This document shows, piece by piece, positions 1-8,152 of a stretch of DNA of 64,000 nucleotides. Source of the DNA: Thermoleophilaceae bacterium. Lineage in GTDB: Bacteria > Actinomycetota > Thermoleophilia > Solirubrobacterales > Thermoleophilaceae. Made by a program: the position numbers and the translations under genes. Positions within the stretch are counted from its first letter, which is position 1. Every line of letters begins with the position of its first letter. The stretch spans positions 890,423 through 954,422 of the forward strand of contig JAUJNT010000001.1 in assembly GCA_030448005.1 (NCBI GenBank). The letters are read 5' to 3'. Under the pieces are notes generated by a model, which worked only from the letters and a program-made list of their open reading frames with translations, did no database searches and was not told the origin of the DNA.

Positions 1-221
1 ACGCGGTCGCCCCCTACGCGCCGCGCGCGAGGCCTGAGGCGCCCGTGGCCGCTCCCCTGCACTGGGAGGAGCTGGCCGAGCGCACGCTCAAGCCCGACCG
101 CTGGACGGTGGCGAGCATCGCGCAGCGGATCGACGACGAGGGCGACCCATGGACGGGCATGGGACGCCGGGCGCGGTCCCTTCCGCAGCCGACCGCGGAC
201 GACCCCGCTCCGAAGGGGTAG
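1..221 (+). CDS. C-terminal end of LigD-type polymerase/primase domain protein (partial)
   Basis: The window opens inside this gene; the readable frame starts at base 3 and gives 72 residues before TAG. The fragment holds the end of the archaeo-eukaryotic-primase-like polymerase domain of DNA ligase D: an S/T-rich-family equivalent of 'APYAPRARPEAPVAAPLHW', then 'ELAE...LKPDRWTV' and 'IDDEGDPW', which match the family pattern where a conserved arginine-proline stretch is followed by PLxWEEL and GDPW. LigD polymerases add ribonucleotides at DNA ends during bacterial non-homologous end joining, with Ku. The gene stops shortly after GDPW, so it is either a stand-alone polymerase or a LigD with the polymerase at the C-terminus. 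No Ku or ligase domain is visible here. Family assignment is from motif memory on a short fragment. Confidence 0.7.
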   Translation, partial: AVAPYAPRARPEAPVAAPLHWEELAERTLKPDRWTVASIAQRIDDEGDPWTGMGRRARSLPQPTADDPAPKG

Positions 222-230
222 CGCTCGCCC

Positions 231-1082
231 GTGACGCTCGGCCACGACGCCCGCCGCGGCCTCTCCGCGCGCGCCCGGCCAGCGTGCGACCTCGCCGGAT
301 ACGCGTTGGGCGGCCTCCTCGGGGCGGCTTCCGGGCTGCGCCGTGGAAAGGCGGTCCACCCGATGGGCGCCGTGCACCAGGCAGAGCTCGTGACGTGGGG
401 AGACCCGGGGCCCGCTTCGGGGGCCGAGCTGCTCGCGCAGGTCGGCAGCCATTCGGCGCTGGTTCGCTTCTCGCGGTCGCTCGGGCTACCGCGACCGCTC
501 CCCGACCTCCTCGGGATGTCCCTGCGCGTCCTCGATCCATACGGACCTGGCCGGCACCAGGACCTCCTGATGGTCACCTCGGTCGACGCACCGGTGCTCC
601 ACCACCTCTTCCTGCCGGCCTCCGACGTGCAGCGCCGCCCCTACAGCTCCTCGCTTCCCTACAGGGCCGGAGCCGAGCGCTTCGTGGTCGGGGCCCTGCC
701 GCTGCCCGGCTCACCACGGCCGGATGGCTGCGACGAGCTCGAGCGCCTGGACAGGGCGGCAGGGACCGGGAGCCTGGCGTTTCACCTGGCGGCGGCGCCG
801 AGGTGGGGGCGCTTTCACCGGCTCGCGGAGCTGCGGGTGGGGCGACGGCTGCCGGACGAGGCGGACGCGCTCCGGTTCAACCCGTGGAACACGGGTGGAG
901 GCCTCGAGCCGGCGGGGATCCTCAACAGGCTGCGCGACTACGCCTATCCGATCTCGCAGCGCGCGTGGGCTGCCACCGGGCCGGATGGTGCGCAGCAGGC
1001 CGCCGAGCGCGAGGTGGCCAGGCTGACCGCCGAGCGCGAGCTCGCCAGGCCCGCCGCCGGGCGCGCCGGCCGGAAACCCTAG
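231..1082 (+). CDS. Catalase-superfamily-like protein
   Basis: A 283-residue protein starting with GTG nine bases after the preceding stop. It has 'HPMGAVHQAEL', 'RFSRSLGLPRPLPDLLGMSLRV' in two parts around residues 75-100, and 'LLMVTS', the pattern of the small catalase-fold family (y4iL-like) found in actinobacteria. A tyrosine-containing 'RLRDYAYPISQR' near residue 235 sits where catalases carry the proximal heme tyrosine, so heme binding is plausible, but catalase activity has not been shown for this family. No signal peptide or membrane segment is seen. The stop overlaps the stop of the minus-strand reductase at a CTAG, so the two genes converge. Function: a probable heme protein of unknown substrate; the family is solid, the role is not. 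Confidence 0.65.
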   Translation: MTLGHDARRGLSARARPACDLAGYALGGLLGAASGLRRGKAVHPMGAVHQAELVTWGDPGPASGAELLAQVGSHSALVRFSRSLGLPRPLPDLLGMSLRVLDPYGPGRHQDLLMVTSVDAPVLHHLFLPASDVQRRPYSSSLPYRAGAERFVVGALPLPGSPRPDGCDELERLDRAAGTGSLAFHLAAAPRWGRFHRLAELRVGRRLPDEADALRFNPWNTGGGLEPAGILNRLRDYAYPISQRAWAATGPDGAQQAAEREVARLTAERELARPAAGRAGRKP

Positions 1083-1732
1083 CCCGCGATCACCTTGATG
1101 TTGACCGCCCTGGTGCCCGCCGCCGCCCAGAAGCGCAGCCACAACGTCACGTAGGCCTCAGTGCCGCGCGAGGCGGCGATGCTTCCCAGGTCGAGGATAT
1201 CCTTCGCGGGCCAGCCGAGCTCCTGAAGCAGTGCGCGCACCTGCCCCTTCGCGCCGTCGTCCTCACCGGCGATGAACACCGTGTGCGAGCCGGGCACGAG
1301 TCCCGGCTCGACCATGACCTCGGCGGCGATGGTGTTGAGCGCCTTGACCACCTTGGCCTTGGGATGAGCACGCTGGATCTGCTCGCCGAGGCTGTCGGTG
1401 TTGCCGACCGTGAGGGACGGGGGCAGCCCGCCGGAGAAGTCAAGCGGATTGGCCACGTCGATCAGGACCTTGTCCTCCAGGTTCTCGGCGCCCGCCGCCG
1501 CCAGCGCGTCCAGCGAGGAGGCGCCCGCCGTGGCGTTCATGACCGTCTCTCCGAAGGCGGCCGCGTCGGCGAAGGAGCCCTCGGAGGCCGACCCGCCGGC
1601 GGCCTTGACCCAGCCCGCCGCCACCTCGTTGCCGGCCTGGCGCGCACCCATCGTCACCTCGTGGCCAAGGCTCACGAGCTTGCCGCCGAGCGTCTGGCCC
1701 ACCACCCCTGTTCCGAGCACACCGAACCTCAT
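1079..1732 (-). CDS. NADPH-dependent F420 reductase-like oxidoreductase
   Basis: A 217-residue protein with an N-terminal dinucleotide-binding fold, 'GVLGTGVVGQTL' at residues 4-15, then 'GHEVTMGAR' closing strand 2. The central 'DVANPLDF' and 'KALNTI' are typical of the F420_oxidored/NPD family, which moves hydride between NADP(H) and coenzyme F420 or acts as an NADP-binding reductase of unknown partner. The ATG overlaps the TGA of the upstream coiled-coil gene (ATGA), so the two are probably translationally coupled. F420-specific residues cannot be confirmed by eye. It could equally be a general NAD(P)-binding oxidoreductase; the fold is certain, F420 use is inferred. Confidence 0.75.
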   Translation of the reverse strand: MRFGVLGTGVVGQTLGGKLVSLGHEVTMGARQAGNEVAAGWVKAAGGSASEGSFADAAAFGETVMNATAGASSLDALAAAGAENLEDKVLIDVANPLDFSGGLPPSLTVGNTDSLGEQIQRAHPKAKVVKALNTIAAEVMVEPGLVPGSHTVFIAGEDDGAKGQVRALLQELGWPAKDILDLGSIAASRGTEAYVTLWLRFWAAAGTRAVNIKVIAG

Positions 1733-2316
1733 TGACCTCCACCGGTCAGGACGTCCTTTGCCTTCTCGACCAGCGTTCCGCGCTCGTCGGGGTTCGGCAA
1801 GCGGTCGGTCACGCTCTGGACGTCGTCCTGGAGGCCACGAATAGTGACGTGCATCGCCTCCAACTCGTGTCCAAGCTCGATCACGGCCTTGTTCAGATGG
1901 GACTCGTCGCCCTCGAGCGCCGAGAGCACATCGTGGAGTGAGTTGAGCCGATCTCCCATGCTCTTCTCGAGGCTCTCGAGCGCCGGCAACAGGTGCGCCA
2001 GCGGCTCCGCCTGGGTGCTGATTCGCTCGACCACCGGGAGGATCTGAGGCACCTGCTTGGTCTGCCTGCGCACGCGCTCTATCAGGTCGGGCAGCGTCTC
2101 GATCGCCTCCCGGACTCGGGTCAGCTCCATACGCATCGGCTCGAGGTGCTGAGCCGCGCCGGCCAGCGACTCGAGAGCCTTGAGGGCGCGCTCTGGCAGG
2201 CGGAGCGGGTCGAGCAGTCCGCCGAGGACGCTTCGGTGCCCAGTCTCTGGTGTCTCGGGGTCAGAGGACACGGCTCGTGCCGGTGCGAAGGCGCCGCCTA
2301 CGGGTGGCGCTCGCAT
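1729..2316 (-). CDS. Coiled-coil protein of unknown function
   Basis: About 195 residues from the ATG at 2316 (MRAPPVGG). A longer form from 2349 is possible, but it adds a Cys-rich stretch and presses on the divergent P450 start. The protein is almost entirely predicted helix with heptad-like spacing: 'LPERALKALESLAGAAQHL', 'IETLPDLIERVRRQTKQV', 'LPALESLEKSMGDRLNSL'. It has no signal peptide, membrane segment or catalytic motif. It lies head to tail with the F420-reductase-like gene (ATGA overlap) and diverges from the P450 gene, leaving about 67 bases for both promoters. I do not recognise a family; a scaffold or DUF-type helical bundle is all the sequence supports. Confidence 0.6.
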   Translation of the reverse strand: MRAPPVGGAFAPARAVSSDPETPETGHRSVLGGLLDPLRLPERALKALESLAGAAQHLEPMRMELTRVREAIETLPDLIERVRRQTKQVPQILPVVERISTQAEPLAHLLPALESLEKSMGDRLNSLHDVLSALEGDESHLNKAVIELGHELEAMHVTIRGLQDDVQSVTDRLPNPDERGTLVEKAKDVLTGGGQ

Positions 2317-2383
2317 CGCCAGCCTGCCACAAACCCTACACTCGGACATCCTCGGCGTGCTCACTTGGCGCTCCCACACAACC

Positions 2384-3802
2384 GTGTCCGCCCAACCTCC
2401 CGCGCCAGTGACCGCCAACCCGGTCGCGCGCGTGTACACCGACCTCGCCGACGCCCGCCGGGTGGGCCGTTACCCGCCGGGGCCCACGAGCTTCAGCCTG
2501 CCACGCACGCACCGGCTCTCCCACGACCCGCTCCCGCCCCTGCTGCGTTGGTACGCGGAGTACGGTCCGATCTTCACCGTGCGGGTGCTGCACGCGCCGC
2601 AGGTCTTCATGCTCGGCCCTGCCGCCAACCACTACGTGACCGTGTCGCACGCGGAGGGCTTCGGCTGGCGGGACGGGGCGTTCAAGGACCTGGTGCCCCT
2701 GCTCGGCGACGCGCTGCTCACCACCGACGGCGCCTACCACGACCGGGCCAGGCGGATCATGATGCCCGCGTTCCACCGGGAGCGGATCGAGGCCATGGTC
2801 GACACGATGACCGAGGAGGCCGAGGGCGCGCTCGCACGCTGGCGCGAGGGCACGGTGGTAGACGTCTACGGCTGGTCGCGCAGGCTGGCGATGCGGATCG
2901 CGATGCGCACGCTGCTGGGACTCGATCCGGATGAGACCGGCAAGGGCGCCGAGGCCGCCGAGCAGTTCGAGCGGGCGCTCTCCTTCTACGGGAGGGACTT
3001 CGCGCTGTGGCTCCTGCGCGGGCCCGGATCCCCGTGGCACAAGATGCACACGGCCCGCCGCCGACTCGATGAGATCGTGCTCGCGGAGATACGGCGCCGG
3101 CGGGCCGGCGGCGCAGGCTCCGGGCACGACGTGCTCAGCATGCTGGTGGACGCCGAGGACGAGGACGGCTCGCGGCTCTCCGACAGGGAGATACGCGACC
3201 AGCTCACCACCCTCCTGTTCGCCGGCCACGACACCTCTACCTCGACGATCACGTTCCTGACCTACGAGCTGGCGCGCAACCCCGAGGTGATCGCCGGGCT
3301 GCGGGAGGAAGCGAAGCGGGTGCTCGGCGGCCGGGCCCCCAGCACCGTCGAGCTGGCGGGCGGCCTTCCGCAGCTCGAGATGGCGGTGGACGAGACGCTG
3401 CGGCTCTACCCACCGGCCTGGATCGGTCCCCGGCGAGCGCTGCGGGACTTCGAGTTCCAGGGCCACGAGGTGAGGGCGGGCTCATACGTGGCCTACTGCT
3501 CGTGGGCAAGCCACCGGCTGCCCGACGTCTGGGAGGAGCCCGACGCCTTCATCCCCGAGCGCTTCTCGCGCGAGCGCAAGGCCCACCTGCCCAAGGGCGC
3601 CTACGTGCCGTTCGGAGGTGGTTCGCGGATCTGCATCGGCAAGCGGCTCGGGCAGAGCATGGTCAAGGTGGTGGCGGCGCTCCTGCTGCAGCGCGTGCAG
3701 CTGAGGCTGTCACCGGGATACGCGATGGACATCCGCCAGATGCCGACGCTGAGCCCGCGGGCAGGCCTGCCCATGATGGTCGAGAGCAAGGCGACGGATT
3801 GA
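2384..3802 (+). CDS. Cytochrome P450
   Basis: A 472-residue P450 from the GTG at 2384 (VSAQPPAPV), chosen because an upstream extension would run into the divergent gene and because 450-470 residues is usual. All signature elements are present: the I-helix oxygen-activation motif 'FAGHDTSTSTITF', the K-helix ExxR 'ETLRLYPP', the PERF region 'FIPERFSRER', and the heme loop 'PFGGGSRICIGKRLGQ' with the cysteine ligand. There is no N-terminal membrane anchor, so it is a soluble bacterial class enzyme needing separate ferredoxin and reductase, which are not in this window. Its closest look is the CYP102/CYP110-like branch (WIGPRRA, long-chain substrates), but substrate cannot be read from sequence. 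Confidence 0.93.
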   Translation: MSAQPPAPVTANPVARVYTDLADARRVGRYPPGPTSFSLPRTHRLSHDPLPPLLRWYAEYGPIFTVRVLHAPQVFMLGPAANHYVTVSHAEGFGWRDGAFKDLVPLLGDALLTTDGAYHDRARRIMMPAFHRERIEAMVDTMTEEAEGALARWREGTVVDVYGWSRRLAMRIAMRTLLGLDPDETGKGAEAAEQFERALSFYGRDFALWLLRGPGSPWHKMHTARRRLDEIVLAEIRRRRAGGAGSGHDVLSMLVDAEDEDGSRLSDREIRDQLTTLLFAGHDTSTSTITFLTYELARNPEVIAGLREEAKRVLGGRAPSTVELAGGLPQLEMAVDETLRLYPPAWIGPRRALRDFEFQGHEVRAGSYVAYCSWASHRLPDVWEEPDAFIPERFSRERKAHLPKGAYVPFGGGSRICIGKRLGQSMVKVVAALLLQRVQLRLSPGYAMDIRQMPTLSPRAGLPMMVESKATD

Positions 3803-3835
3803 CCGCGGTCGGAGCCGCTGGCTAGGCTCCCCAGC

Positions 3836-4054
3836 ATGGCGGAGGATCCCACCACCGAGGAGCTGCGCCTGTCGCAGCTCAAGCGCGAGACCAGGGAACG
3901 CCGCGAGGCACGCCAGGCCGAGGCGGCGGGCGCCGAGCCCGAGGCCGAGCAGCATGAGCGCAGGGCGGAGAAGGCCGACTACCTGCGCCGCAAGCTCGAG
4001 CAGAGGGCCGAGGCGGAGCGCAAGGCGGAGGCCGAGGAGAGCCCGGGCTCCTAG
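3836..4054 (+). CDS. Small highly charged helical protein
   Basis: A 72-residue protein starting MAEDPTTEELRLSQLKRE, 33 bases downstream of the P450 stop. It is nearly all Glu, Arg, Lys, Ala and Gln in a single helical run, with a short Ser/Gly tail, so it is likely a solvent-exposed helix or coiled coil. No family recognised. Codon use matches neighbours (G/C third positions). The stop overlaps the stop of the opposing gene by four bases (CTAG at 4051-4054), so the two transcripts converge tail to tail. It may be cotranscribed with the P450. Confidence 0.5.
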   Translation: MAEDPTTEELRLSQLKRETRERREARQAEAAGAEPEAEQHERRAEKADYLRRKLEQRAEAERKAEAEESPGS

Positions 4055-4407
4055 CGCAGCGGCAGTGCGCGGCGCGCGCGCACGAGCCCCCACAGCCGGG
4101 CCGTACGCGAGCGCGCCGGTGCCCCAGAGCGCCCCTCTCCCCGCAGCTGTGCCGCCCGCAGCTCGAGCATCTGCACCATCGCCGCCGTGCGCCTGAAGGG
4201 ATCGGCGACCGCGTCGCCCCCGCGGATGGGCAGGGCCGCGACGGCATGCCCGTCGACCTCGGCCAGGAGCGTGGGCGCCTCGGGCGCCTCCGCGCTGTCG
4301 AGCGCAGCCAGGCGCGCGAGGGCCCCGGCATCGGAGTCGTGCGCCAGTCGCACCGTGACGGGCGATCCCGCAGAGGAGGCGGTCTTCTTGTCGGGGGTCC
4401 TGCACAT
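4051..4407 (-). CDS. Small conserved-looking protein with GNAT-like opening
   Basis: 118 residues from the ATG at 4407. This start is preferred because a GGAGG at 4413-4417 lies five bases upstream; upstream ATGs at 4419 and 4461 have no such site. After a short polar lead it reads 'VTVRLAHDSDAGALARLAALD', 'PTLLAEVDGHAVAALPIRGG' and 'ADPFRRTAAMVQMLELRAAQL'. This resembles the first strands and helix of an acetyltransferase fold, but the acetyl-CoA-binding half is absent, so catalysis is not expected. I recall similar short proteins as common in Solirubrobacterales-type genomes, without known function. It diverges from the MocR regulator gene and is its best candidate target. Confidence 0.55.
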   Translation of the reverse strand: MCRTPDKKTASSAGSPVTVRLAHDSDAGALARLAALDSAEAPEAPTLLAEVDGHAVAALPIRGGDAVADPFRRTAAMVQMLELRAAQLRGEGRSGAPARSRTARLWGLVRARRALPLR

Positions 4408-4467
4408 TCCTGCCTCCATGTCATACGTTGCCGTCACTTGGGGGCAGTATAGACCCCTCAAAGGCGG

Positions 4468-4494
4468 CTACAATGTCCTACAAAATGGATTTGT
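4468..4494. promoter_or_regulatory. Repeats at the MocR gene start, possible autoregulatory operator
   Basis: Two near-identical octamers, ctacaatg at 4468-4475 and ctacaaaatg at 4478-4487, lie over the start codon. An exact inverted repeat ACAAA-N5-TTTGT spans 4480-4494 inside the first codons. A TATAGA at 4448-4453 could be a -10 element for the regulator. GntR/MocR proteins often bind direct or inverted repeats near their own promoter; use as an operator here is inference. Confidence 0.3.
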
Positions 4495-5972
4495 CCGATA
4501 TCGATCGCGACGGCGCAGTCTCGATCACCCGACAGCTGATCGACCGCTTCGTGACCGCCATCGAGGCCGGAGAGCTCGCGCCCGAAGAGAAGCTGCCGCC
4601 AACTCGTGCGCTGGCCGCCGCGGCCGGCGTCAATCACCTCACCGCCGCCCGGGTGTACCGCAAGCTGGCGGAGGAGGGCTACGTCACCGCCACGGTGGGG
4701 CGCGGCACGTTCGTGCGCGCGCTCGCGCCCGCGGCGGCTGACGAGCAGGGAGACGACTGGCAGTCCTACGTCCTGCCCGACCGCGAAGCCTCCTACCAGG
4801 AGGAGATCCTCTCGGACGCCTTCCGGCTTGCGCGCCAGAAGGGGATGATCTCGCTGGCGACCGGGTTCCCGTCCCCGCGCTTCCATCCCACGAAAGAGCT
4901 GGCCGAGCACGCGGCGCAGGCCTTCGCCGAGGAGGGGCGAGACGTGATCGCCTACACCAACCCCGAAGGTCTCCTCGCACTCCGCGAGCGGCTTGCGGAG
5001 AGCGGCGTGAGGCGCGGCTTCGCCGACGGCCCCGACGAGATTATCGTGACCTCAGGAGGCCAGCAGGCGATCGACGTGGCCGTCAGGGCCATCGTCGAGC
5101 CGGGCGACGTCGTGGTTGTGGAGTCCCCCACTTTCGTGGGAACGCTTGCCGCGCTGCGCTCGACGGGCGCGCGCGTGATCGGAGTGCCGGTCGATGAAGG
5201 CGGACTGGACGTGGCTGCCCTCGAGCAGGTGCTGGCGCGGCACGAGGTGAAGCTCTGCGCACTGCAGCCGGCCTGCCAGAACCCGACGGGCGCAGACCTG
5301 GCGCCCGAGCGCAGGGCGCGCCTGACGGCGCTGGCCTCCGAGCGCAACTTCTTCATCCTCGAGGACGGCGTGTACGCCGATCTTCGCTACGAGGGCGAGC
5401 GGCTGCCGGCCCTGCGCAGGGAGGCCCCCGGCCACGTCGTGCACGTGAACTCGCTGTCGAAGGTCCTGGGCGGCGGCCTGCGCCTCGGCTGGATCGCCGC
5501 TCGCGGGCCGGTGCTCGCGCGGATGACGACCGTGAAGCAGGGTGCCGACTTTCATACCTCGACGCTCATCCAGCACATCGCGGCGCGGTACCTGGCCACG
5601 GACGCCTACGCCTCGAACATCGAGGCCAGCCTGCCCTACTACCGCGAGCGCCGCGACGTCCTCCTGACCGCCCTCGAGAAGCACCTGGCCGGCGAGGTGC
5701 GGGCCACCGTCCCGCGTGGCGGGCATCACGTATGGGCAACGCTCACCCGGTCCGTCGAGGAGCGCCTCCTGTACTCCGAGGCTGTGCGCAACGGGGTCTC
5801 GTTCACTCCCGGCGGCGCCGTCACGGTGGAGCGCCCGCACCGAACGAGCTTCCGCCTCTCGTTCTCCCTCGTCGAGCCCGAGGAGCTCGAGGAGGGCGTC
5901 AGGCGCCTGGCCCGGGCGCTGCGGGAGGTTCGCCGCAGGAGCCCCACGGCGGTCGCGGCCCCCTTCTCCTAG
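4473..5972 (+). CDS. MocR-type GntR/aminotransferase transcription regulator
   Basis: A 499-residue two-domain regulator. Residues about 10-80 form a GntR winged helix ('LPPTRALAAAAGVNHLTAAR', 'VYRKLAEEGYV'), and the rest is a fold-type I PLP-dependent aminotransferase domain. This includes 'TSGGQQAIDVAVRAI', 'VVVESPTFVG', 'ACQNPTG', 'ILEDGVYADLRY' and the PLP lysine motif 'NSLSKVLGGGLRLGW'. Proteins of this type sense PLP or an amino compound and control adjacent genes. ATG at 4473 is chosen; a second ATG lies at 4485. It is divergent from the small gene at 4051-4407 and converges with the MarR gene four bases away. The ligand is unknown; the absence of pdx genes nearby argues against a classic PdxR role. 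Confidence 0.88.
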   Translation: MSYKMDLSDIDRDGAVSITRQLIDRFVTAIEAGELAPEEKLPPTRALAAAAGVNHLTAARVYRKLAEEGYVTATVGRGTFVRALAPAAADEQGDDWQSYVLPDREASYQEEILSDAFRLARQKGMISLATGFPSPRFHPTKELAEHAAQAFAEEGRDVIAYTNPEGLLALRERLAESGVRRGFADGPDEIIVTSGGQQAIDVAVRAIVEPGDVVVVESPTFVGTLAALRSTGARVIGVPVDEGGLDVAALEQVLARHEVKLCALQPACQNPTGADLAPERRARLTALASERNFFILEDGVYADLRYEGERLPALRREAPGHVVHVNSLSKVLGGGLRLGWIAARGPVLARMTTVKQGADFHTSTLIQHIAARYLATDAYASNIEASLPYYRERRDVLLTALEKHLAGEVRATVPRGGHHVWATLTRSVEERLLYSEAVRNGVSFTPGGAVTVERPHRTSFRLSFSLVEPEELEEGVRRLARALREVRRRSPTAVAAPFS

Positions 5973-5976
5973 CCGC

Positions 5977-6474
5977 TCAGCAGGTAGGGCCCTCGTCCGC
6001 CCCATACTCGAGGATTCGGTCGAAGTACCGGCCGAGCACTCGCTGCTCCTCCACCGAGAAGCGCTCCAGGAACAGCCTGCGCACCCCGGCAAGGTGCGTC
6101 TTGCGCGCCTCGAGAAGCGCGGCGCGGCCGTCGTCGGTGAGAACGGCGTTGAACCCGCGCAGGTCCGACGGACAGCTCTCCCGCCGCACGAGGCCGCCCT
6201 CCTCCAACCGGTCCACGAGGCGGGTGAGCCCGCTGCGGCTGAGGAGCACGGAGTCTGCGAGCTGGGCCATCCGCAACCTGCCCTCCGGAGCGTTGTCGAG
6301 GAAGAGGAGGACCTCATACGAGCTCAGGGGCAGGCCATGTGCGGCCAGAAGCTCAGCGTCGAGCTCGCGCGTGACGCGCGCGTGCACACGCAAAAAGCCC
6401 CTCCATGCGGCGAGCTCGTCGGCGTTGAGTTGCGCCTCGTTCGTGGGGCGCTTGGCCGGACTAGTTGCAGACAC
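5977..6474 (-). CDS. MarR-family transcriptional regulator (MhqR-like position)
   Basis: 165 residues, GTG start at 6474. The winged-helix core reads 'LPLSSYEVLLFL', 'RLRMAQLADSVLLSRSGLTR' (recognition helix) and 'LVDRLEEGGLVRRE', then 'DLRGFNAVLTDDGRA' for the wing. MarR dimers bind short palindromes and release on phenolic or oxidant ligands. The gene is divergent from a ring-cleaving dioxygenase and an esterase, the same set controlled by MhqR in Bacillus (quinone and hydroquinone response). That makes it the probable repressor of 6541-8141. The effector is inferred from neighbours only. Confidence 0.88.
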   Translation of the reverse strand: MSATSPAKRPTNEAQLNADELAAWRGFLRVHARVTRELDAELLAAHGLPLSSYEVLLFLDNAPEGRLRMAQLADSVLLSRSGLTRLVDRLEEGGLVRRESCPSDLRGFNAVLTDDGRAALLEARKTHLAGVRRLFLERFSVEEQRVLGRYFDRILEYGADEGPTC

Positions 6475-6478
6475 AAGT
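6463..6478. promoter_or_regulatory. Candidate MarR operator (TTG-N6-CAA)
   Basis: The 16 bases agttgcagacacaagt overlap the GTG start of the MarR gene and contain TTG-N6-CAA, a spacing common to MarR-type operators. The outer A/T pair also matches, but the central bases do not pair, so symmetry is imperfect. Position between divergent regulator and dioxygenase is right for autorepression. Inference only. Confidence 0.25.
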
Positions 6479-6540
6479 GCCCTCGGGTATCGTTTGCGCG
6501 GATCTTCATTTTATCTCCCCGTGCTGGGAAAGGAAAGGTC

Positions 6541-7476
6541 ATGAAGCTCGAAGGCATCCACCACATCACCGCCATCACGGGTGACGCCCAAGGCAACGTC
6601 GACTTCTACACGGGGGTGCTCGGCCTGCGCATGGTGAAGAAGACCGTCAACCAGGATGACCCGAGCGTCTACCACCTCTTCTACGCCGACGAGCACGGCA
6701 GTCCCGGGGCCGACCTCACCTTCTTCGAGTTCCCGGGCGCCGCGCCGGGCCGCGCCGGCGAAGGCATGGTGCACCGCGTGGTGTGGCGGGTGGTCTCCGA
6801 GGAGGCGATCGGCTTCTGGCAGGAGCGGCTCGGCGGCCACGATGTGGCATGCGAGTGGGTGGACCCGCCGGCGCCGGGCGCCGGCAGCGCGCTGCGCTTC
6901 CGGGACCCCGAGGGGCTCGAGCATGAGCTGAGAGTGGCGCGTACAAGCGACCCGCCGTTGATCGCCGATCACCCCGAGGTACCGGCGGAGGTGGCGCTGC
7001 AGGGCTTCCACGAGGCGCGCGCGTATGCGCGCGCCCCCGAGGCCAGCCAGCGCCTGCTCGAGACCCTCGGGTTCTCGCCCCGCGACGGTGCCTGGGAGGT
7101 GCGTGGGGAGCGACGCGGCGGCCTGTGGGTCTATGACGCGCCGCCCGATGATCGGGGGCGCCAGGGCGCAGGCACCGTCCACCACATTGCGTGGGCATCG
7201 GAGATGGACGACCACGAGGAGTGGAGGCGGCGGGCGATCGAGGGTGGTGCGCGCCCGACCGGGGTGATCGACCGCTTCTGGTTTCGCTCGATCTACTTTC
7301 GCGAGCCGAGTGGCGCGCTGTTCGAGATCGCCACGCTCGGTCCGGGCTTCGACGCCGACGAGCCGCTCGAGCACCTCGGGGAGAAGCTCGTGCTTCCGCC
7401 GCGGTTCGAGCCGGCGCGCGAGCAGATCGAAGCGCAGCTCACGCCGATCGAGAACCCGCGCACCGCGCTCCGGTGA
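6541..7476 (+). CDS. VOC-family ring-cleaving dioxygenase (MhqO/glyoxalase type)
   Basis: 311 residues, ATG at 6541 with a purine-rich GGAAAGGAAAGG immediately upstream. Two vicinal-oxygen-chelate modules are visible. The first starts 'MKLEGIHHITAITGDAQGNV' with the metal histidine and 'FYTGVLGLRMVKKTVNQDD', and the second contains 'GTVHHIAWASEMDDHEEW' and 'REPSGALFEIATLGPGF' with the closing glutamate ligand. This matches the hydroquinone-specific dioxygenase family (MhqO/MhqE-like), cytosolic Fe(II) enzymes that open quinol rings. It is followed with a four-base GTGA overlap by an esterase and is divergent from a MarR regulator, a standard arrangement for quinone stress. Confidence 0.85.
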   Translation: MKLEGIHHITAITGDAQGNVDFYTGVLGLRMVKKTVNQDDPSVYHLFYADEHGSPGADLTFFEFPGAAPGRAGEGMVHRVVWRVVSEEAIGFWQERLGGHDVACEWVDPPAPGAGSALRFRDPEGLEHELRVARTSDPPLIADHPEVPAEVALQGFHEARAYARAPEASQRLLETLGFSPRDGAWEVRGERRGGLWVYDAPPDDRGRQGAGTVHHIAWASEMDDHEEWRRRAIEGGARPTGVIDRFWFRSIYFREPSGALFEIATLGPGFDADEPLEHLGEKLVLPPRFEPAREQIEAQLTPIENPRTALR

Positions 7477-8141
7477 CCCGCTACGAGGGCCTCACGGATC
7501 GGGTGCGCCCGGCGGAGGGCGCCGCCGCCGGGGCGCTTGTCCTGCTGCACGGCAGGGGAGCCGACGAGCACGACCTCTTCCCCCTGCTCGACCTGCTCGA
7601 CCCGGAGCGCCGCCTGCTGGGAGCCACCGCCCGCGGCCCGCTGAGCCTTCCTCCGGGCGGCGCCCACTGGTACGCGGTCCGGGCCATCGGGTTTCCCGAC
7701 CGGGACACCTTTCACTCCACCTACCCTCGCCTGACCGGCTGGCTCGACACCCTGCTTGACGAGCACGACATCGGGCATGACCGCCTCGTAATCGGCGGAT
7801 TCTCGCAAGGGAGCGTGATGTCATACGCGGTCGGGCTGGGTGACGGGCGCCCGCCCCCCGCAGGCATCATCGGCCTGAGCGGATTCATGCCCACGGTCGA
7901 CCGCTTCTCGATGGACCTGGGCGACCGCGCCGGGGTGCGCGTGGCGATAGGACATGGAGCCGCCGACCCTGTGATCGGCGTGGAATGGGGACGGGACGCG
8001 CGCGACCGCCTGCGCGAGGCGGGCGCCGAGGTGACCTACGAGGAGCACCCGGCCGGCCACGGGATCGACCCGGGCTTCCTCCGGAAGCTGCCGGCGTGGG
8101 TGGCGGCTGCGGCCGGCGCCACCGCCGCCGACGGCCGGTAG
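7473..8141 (+). CDS. Carboxylesterase/phospholipase-type hydrolase (MhqD-like)
   Basis: 222 residues from a GTG that overlaps the dioxygenase stop (GTGA at 7473-7476). The alpha/beta-hydrolase landmarks are intact: oxyanion region 'LLHGRGADEHDLFPL', nucleophile elbow 'GFSQGSVMS', acid in 'GAADPVIG' and histidine in 'PAGHGID'. Size and motifs fit the small carboxylesterase family that includes MhqD and YpfH/EstB. In Bacillus, MhqD is coexpressed with the MhqO-type dioxygenase in the quinone response; the coupling seen here supports the same role. Natural substrate is not known. Confidence 0.85.
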   Translation: MTRYEGLTDRVRPAEGAAAGALVLLHGRGADEHDLFPLLDLLDPERRLLGATARGPLSLPPGGAHWYAVRAIGFPDRDTFHSTYPRLTGWLDTLLDEHDIGHDRLVIGGFSQGSVMSYAVGLGDGRPPPAGIIGLSGFMPTVDRFSMDLGDRAGVRVAIGHGAADPVIGVEWGRDARDRLREAGAEVTYEEHPAGHGIDPGFLRKLPAWVAAAAGATAADGR

Positions 8142-8152
8142 GCTGCCGCGCG

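Noticed and set aside
149-1735. A 528-codon open frame over three real genes
   Set aside because: It crosses both strands of well-supported genes and has Arg/Pro-rich composition typical of antisense frames in GC-rich DNA.
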